A stretch of 64,000 nucleotides of DNA from JAHFPN01 sp036559465. Its GTDB lineage: Bacteria; Pseudomonadota; Alphaproteobacteria; Rhizobiales; Xanthobacteraceae. This document shows positions 61,844 through 64,000 of this stretch, piece by piece. The stretch spans positions 3,276 through 67,275 of the forward strand of contig DATBTC010000072.1 in NCBI GenBank assembly GCA_036559465.1. The letters are read 5' to 3'. The position numbers and the translations under genes are program-made. Each line of letters starts with the position of its first letter. Position 1 is the first letter of the stretch. Below the pieces are notes generated by a model. The model saw nothing but the letters and a program-made list of their open reading frames with translations. It searched no databases and was not told the DNA's origin.

Positions 61844-63289
61844 CTAACCCAATATCCGCGCGACGTCTTCGAACCAGCGGACGACGAAGGGTGGAATCCA
61901 TACTCCGGCGACCAGAACGATCAAAAGATGCACGTAAACCGGAACCAGCGTGGCAGTGGCGGGGTGTGAAGCGGCGCCGGGATCACCGAACAGCATGTCC
62001 TGCAGGCGCAAGATCAGCGCGCCGAAGCCGACCAGCAGACCGAAGCCAAACAGGATCGCGAGAAACGGCTCACGCGCGAAGGTCGAGGTCGCGATCAGGA
62101 ACTCGCTTTTGAAAATCCCGAATGGCGGCAAACCCGCGATCGCCACGACCGCGAGTGCGAAAGCGACGGCAAGGCCCGGGTTGCTCACCGAGAGCCCGTG
62201 AATATCCGCGATCCGTTGGGTTCCACGCACCTGGGCTATGCGGCCGACGGCGAAGAAGATCGCGGACTTGGTGAGCGAATGCATGGTCATGTGCAGCAGG
62301 CCCGCAAAATTCGCGATCGGACCGCCAATGCCGAAGGCGAAGGCGATGATGCCCATATGCTCGACCGACGAATAGGCGAAGAAGCGTTTGATGTCGCGGC
62401 GGCGGTACAGCATGAACGCCGCGAAGATCAGTGACAAAAGCCCGAGGATAACGAGCAGCGGTCCGGGCGCGACCGCGCCAGGATTGGCCGCGAGCAGAAG
62501 CTTGAAGCGCAACAGCGCGTAGAGCGCCACATTCAGTAGCAAGCCCGAGAGCACCGCCGAAATCGGCGTTGGGCCTTCGGCGTGTGCGTCCGGCAGCCAC
62601 GCATGCAGCGGCACGAGGCCGACCTTGGTGCCGTAGCCGATCATCAGAAAAACGAAGGCGAGGTTGAGCAGTGCCGGGTCGAAAGCCGGCACGCGCACGA
62701 TCAGCACGGTCCAGGTCATGGCGTCGAGACCCTCGCCCACCACCGGCTGCGCCGCCATGTAGACCAGAATCGTGCCGAACAGCGCCAAGCCGATGCCGAC
62801 GCTGCCGAGGATGAAATATTTCCAAGCCGCTTCGAGCGCCTCGTGGGTGCGGTAGATACCGACCATCAGCACCGTGGTCAGAGTCGCCAGTTCGATCGCG
62901 ACCCACATGAGCCCGATATTGTTTGCGATGAGCGCGAGGTTCATCGAGAACATCAGCAGCTGATACATCGCGTGATAGAAGCGGAGATACGTGGGCGTGA
63001 GCCGACCGATTTCGAGCTCGTGCGCGATATAACTCGCGCTGAACACGCTCGTGGTGAAGGCTACAAACGTCGTCAGCACGATGAAGACGTTGTTCAGATC
63101 GTCTACGAAGAGATAGCTGCCGACAACCGGCCGCACGAAAAGCAGGACGAGCGCGGCGCAGAAAGTAACGAACGCGGCGGCGACATTAAGCTTCGCGGTG
63201 AGCCGATAGTCGTCGAGCAGCGCGAGCATGCCCGCGGCCAGGATCGGGATCAGGAGAACGGCAGCCAGCGCGGCGGAGGAGATCGTCAT
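61844..63289 (-). CDS. hyfF: Hydrogenase-4-like membrane subunit F (NuoN/MrpD-type antiporter-like)
   Basis: A 481-residue antiporter-like proton-translocating subunit from ATG 63289 (MTISSAALAAVLLIP); the larger open frame to 63985 runs through hyfE in another frame. The conserved GLMWVAIELATLTTVLMVG (key Glu), FLMIGYGTKVGLVPLHAWLPDAHAEGPTPISAVLSGLLLN and SVEHMGIIAFAFGIGG helices are present. The Lys/His residues of these channels are intact, so ion pumping is expected. Start overlaps the hyfE stop by 4 bases. Confidence 0.92.
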   Translation of the reverse strand: MTISSAALAAVLLIPILAAGMLALLDDYRLTAKLNVAAAFVTFCAALVLLFVRPVVGSYLFVDDLNNVFIVLTTFVAFTTSVFSASYIAHELEIGRLTPTYLRFYHAMYQLLMFSMNLALIANNIGLMWVAIELATLTTVLMVGIYRTHEALEAAWKYFILGSVGIGLALFGTILVYMAAQPVVGEGLDAMTWTVLIVRVPAFDPALLNLAFVFLMIGYGTKVGLVPLHAWLPDAHAEGPTPISAVLSGLLLNVALYALLRFKLLLAANPGAVAPGPLLVILGLLSLIFAAFMLYRRRDIKRFFAYSSVEHMGIIAFAFGIGGPIANFAGLLHMTMHSLTKSAIFFAVGRIAQVRGTQRIADIHGLSVSNPGLAVAFALAVVAIAGLPPFGIFKSEFLIATSTFAREPFLAILFGFGLLVGFGALILRLQDMLFGDPGAASHPATATLVPVYVHLLIVLVAGVWIPPFVVRWFEDVARILG

Positions 63290-63948
63290 TGCCGGTCTCC
63301 CCGGAAGCGGTCTAGCGCACCGACATCGACGGTGTCGAAGCGTTCGCGGATCCTGAACAAGAAGATGCCGATCACGATAAAGGCGATCAGCACCGAGAAC
63401 GCGACGGAAATCTCGACCACCAGCGGCATGCCGCGCGCGCCGGTGGCGGCGAGGATCAGCCCATTCTCGAGCGACATGAAGCCGACCACCTGGCTCACGG
63501 CGTTCCTGCGCGTGACCATCATCATGAGGCCGGTCAGCACGACGGCGAGTGCGAAGGCAAAATCGATGCGCGCGAGCGGATCGGCATAGGCGGTCAACCG
63601 CAGCATCAGCATGATCGAGAGCGCAACGAGACCTACGCCGGCGAGCATGGTCAGGCCGATGCCGCCGACGGTCTCGATCTCGCGGTGGATGCCGAGCCGC
63701 AGGATGATCCGGTGCAACGCCACCGGAATGACGATGGCCTTGAGCACAAGCGCAATCGCGGCCGTTACGTAGAGATGCGGTGCATTCTGGATATAGGCTT
63801 GCCACGATACCGACAGCGAGAGCACCACGGCGTGCAGCGCAAAGACGTTGAGGAGGCTGAACATCCGATCCTGGTAGAGCATCATAAAGCTGACGAGCAC
63901 CATGCCCCCAGCGAGCATGTGGGCGACATCGAGGTCGAAGGTTCCCAT
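63286..63948 (-). CDS. hyfE: Hydrogenase-4 component E-like membrane protein
   Basis: A 220-residue membrane protein with about six helices, homologous to HyfE (NuoK-like). Segments: ALVLKAIVIPVALHRIILRLG, VVLTGLMMMVTRRNAVSQVVGFMSLENGLILAATGARGMPLVVE and a C-terminal IVIGIFLFRIRERF. The N-SLENG-Glu is the NuoK-type proton channel residue. The start overlaps the upstream stop (ATGA), and its stop overlaps hyfF by 4 bases. Confidence 0.9.
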   Translation of the reverse strand: MGTFDLDVAHMLAGGMVLVSFMMLYQDRMFSLLNVFALHAVVLSLSVSWQAYIQNAPHLYVTAAIALVLKAIVIPVALHRIILRLGIHREIETVGGIGLTMLAGVGLVALSIMLMLRLTAYADPLARIDFAFALAVVLTGLMMMVTRRNAVSQVVGFMSLENGLILAATGARGMPLVVEISVAFSVLIAFIVIGIFLFRIRERFDTVDVGALDRFRGDRQ

Positions 63949-64000
63949 CAGAAGCTCCCCGAAATGAAGAGCAGTAGCGTGCCAAGGAGGCCGAGCATGA
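63948..64000 (-). CDS. C-terminal end of an upstream membrane gene, probably hyfC
   Basis: The minus-strand frame ends MLGLLGTLLLFISGSF and a TGA at 63950-63948 that overlaps the hyfE start. The gene enters from beyond the window. In hyf operons the gene before hyfE is hyfC (NuoH-like). The 16 visible residues cannot prove this alone. Confidence 0.55.
   Translation of the reverse strand, partial: MLGLLGTLLLFISGSF

Noticed and set aside
59783..64000. Reading the hyf-like genes as part of respiratory complex I
   Set aside because: HyfE and HyfF types, the NuoC-NuoD-like fusion and the gene order fit hydrogenase-4/Ehr clusters, not a nuo operon.

Overview
The window is GC-rich chromosomal DNA from an alphaproteobacterium. 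It is most likely a member of Hyphomicrobiales (Rhizobiales), near the Nitrobacteraceae/Xanthobacteraceae. This rests on the guaB / rsmB-like / guaA neighbourhood, NnrU, DUF2585 and DUF1127 proteins, a fused urease gamma-beta subunit, an orphan Bug-type binding protein, and two sigma-54 promoters at the urea locus. I see no insertion sequence, prophage, CRISPR array or rRNA. There is one tRNA, tRNA-Gln(CUG).

Layout, left to right. 1-3.6 kb: the end of a methyltransferase-like gene, a short SDR relic, a DUF1697 gene, and an SDR plus aldehyde dehydrogenase pair. 3.6-12 kb: a long leftward run of housekeeping genes (MAPEG, RsmB-like, GuaA, NnrU, PanB, YfgM-like, a short lipoprotein, Der, a Tet-type MFS pump). 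12-21.5 kb: two membrane proteins, GuaB, an enoyl-CoA hydratase, two MFS transporters, RlmE, Ppx/GppA and an SDR that lacks the YxxxK motif. 21.5-26 kb: a small secreted protein, a PNPOx-family protein, aspartate dehydrogenase, a Bug binding protein, an HpaI-type aldolase and a Tat-exported redoxin. 26-30.4 kb: an unusual two-gene operon encoding a ferritin-like protein with two CDGSH clusters and a central divergent 4Fe-4S-type segment, followed by a NodU/CmcH-type carbamoyltransferase. 30.5-41 kb: tRNA-Gln, a DUF1127 protein, a CoA-transferase with glutaryl-CoA dehydrogenase, a UraD-HIUase fusion, a SAF-type oxidoreductase with a coupled phosphatase, and an RND efflux pair.

41-53 kb is a complete leftward urea island: hupE, urtABCDE (urea ABC importer), ureD, ureAB (fused), an AbrB-type regulator, then ureC, ureE, ureF and ureG. 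Near-consensus -24/-12 sigma-54 promoters lie before urtA and before hupE, which suggests NtrC nitrogen control of uptake. The AbrB-type gene inside the operon has its own sigma-70-like promoter. That promoter abuts a perfect 13-bp-arm palindrome that also contains the gene's ribosome binding site. The regulator could therefore govern itself and ureCEFG separately from the nitrogen-controlled upstream part.

53-59.8 kb: an aminotransferase with a small cysteine-motif protein, a K+/H+ antiporter, a chemotaxis receptor and a PCu(A)C copper chaperone. 59.8-64 kb: the distal part of a hyf-like operon (end of a probable hyfC, then hyfE, hyfF, hyfG, hyfI). Its large subunit lacks the cysteines that would bind Ni-Fe, so it looks like an energy-converting hydrogenase-related (Ehr) complex and not a hydrogenase. 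The strongest candidates for new biology are the ferritin/CDGSH plus carbamoyltransferase operon, the regulator and promoter embedded in the urease operon, and the Ehr complex.
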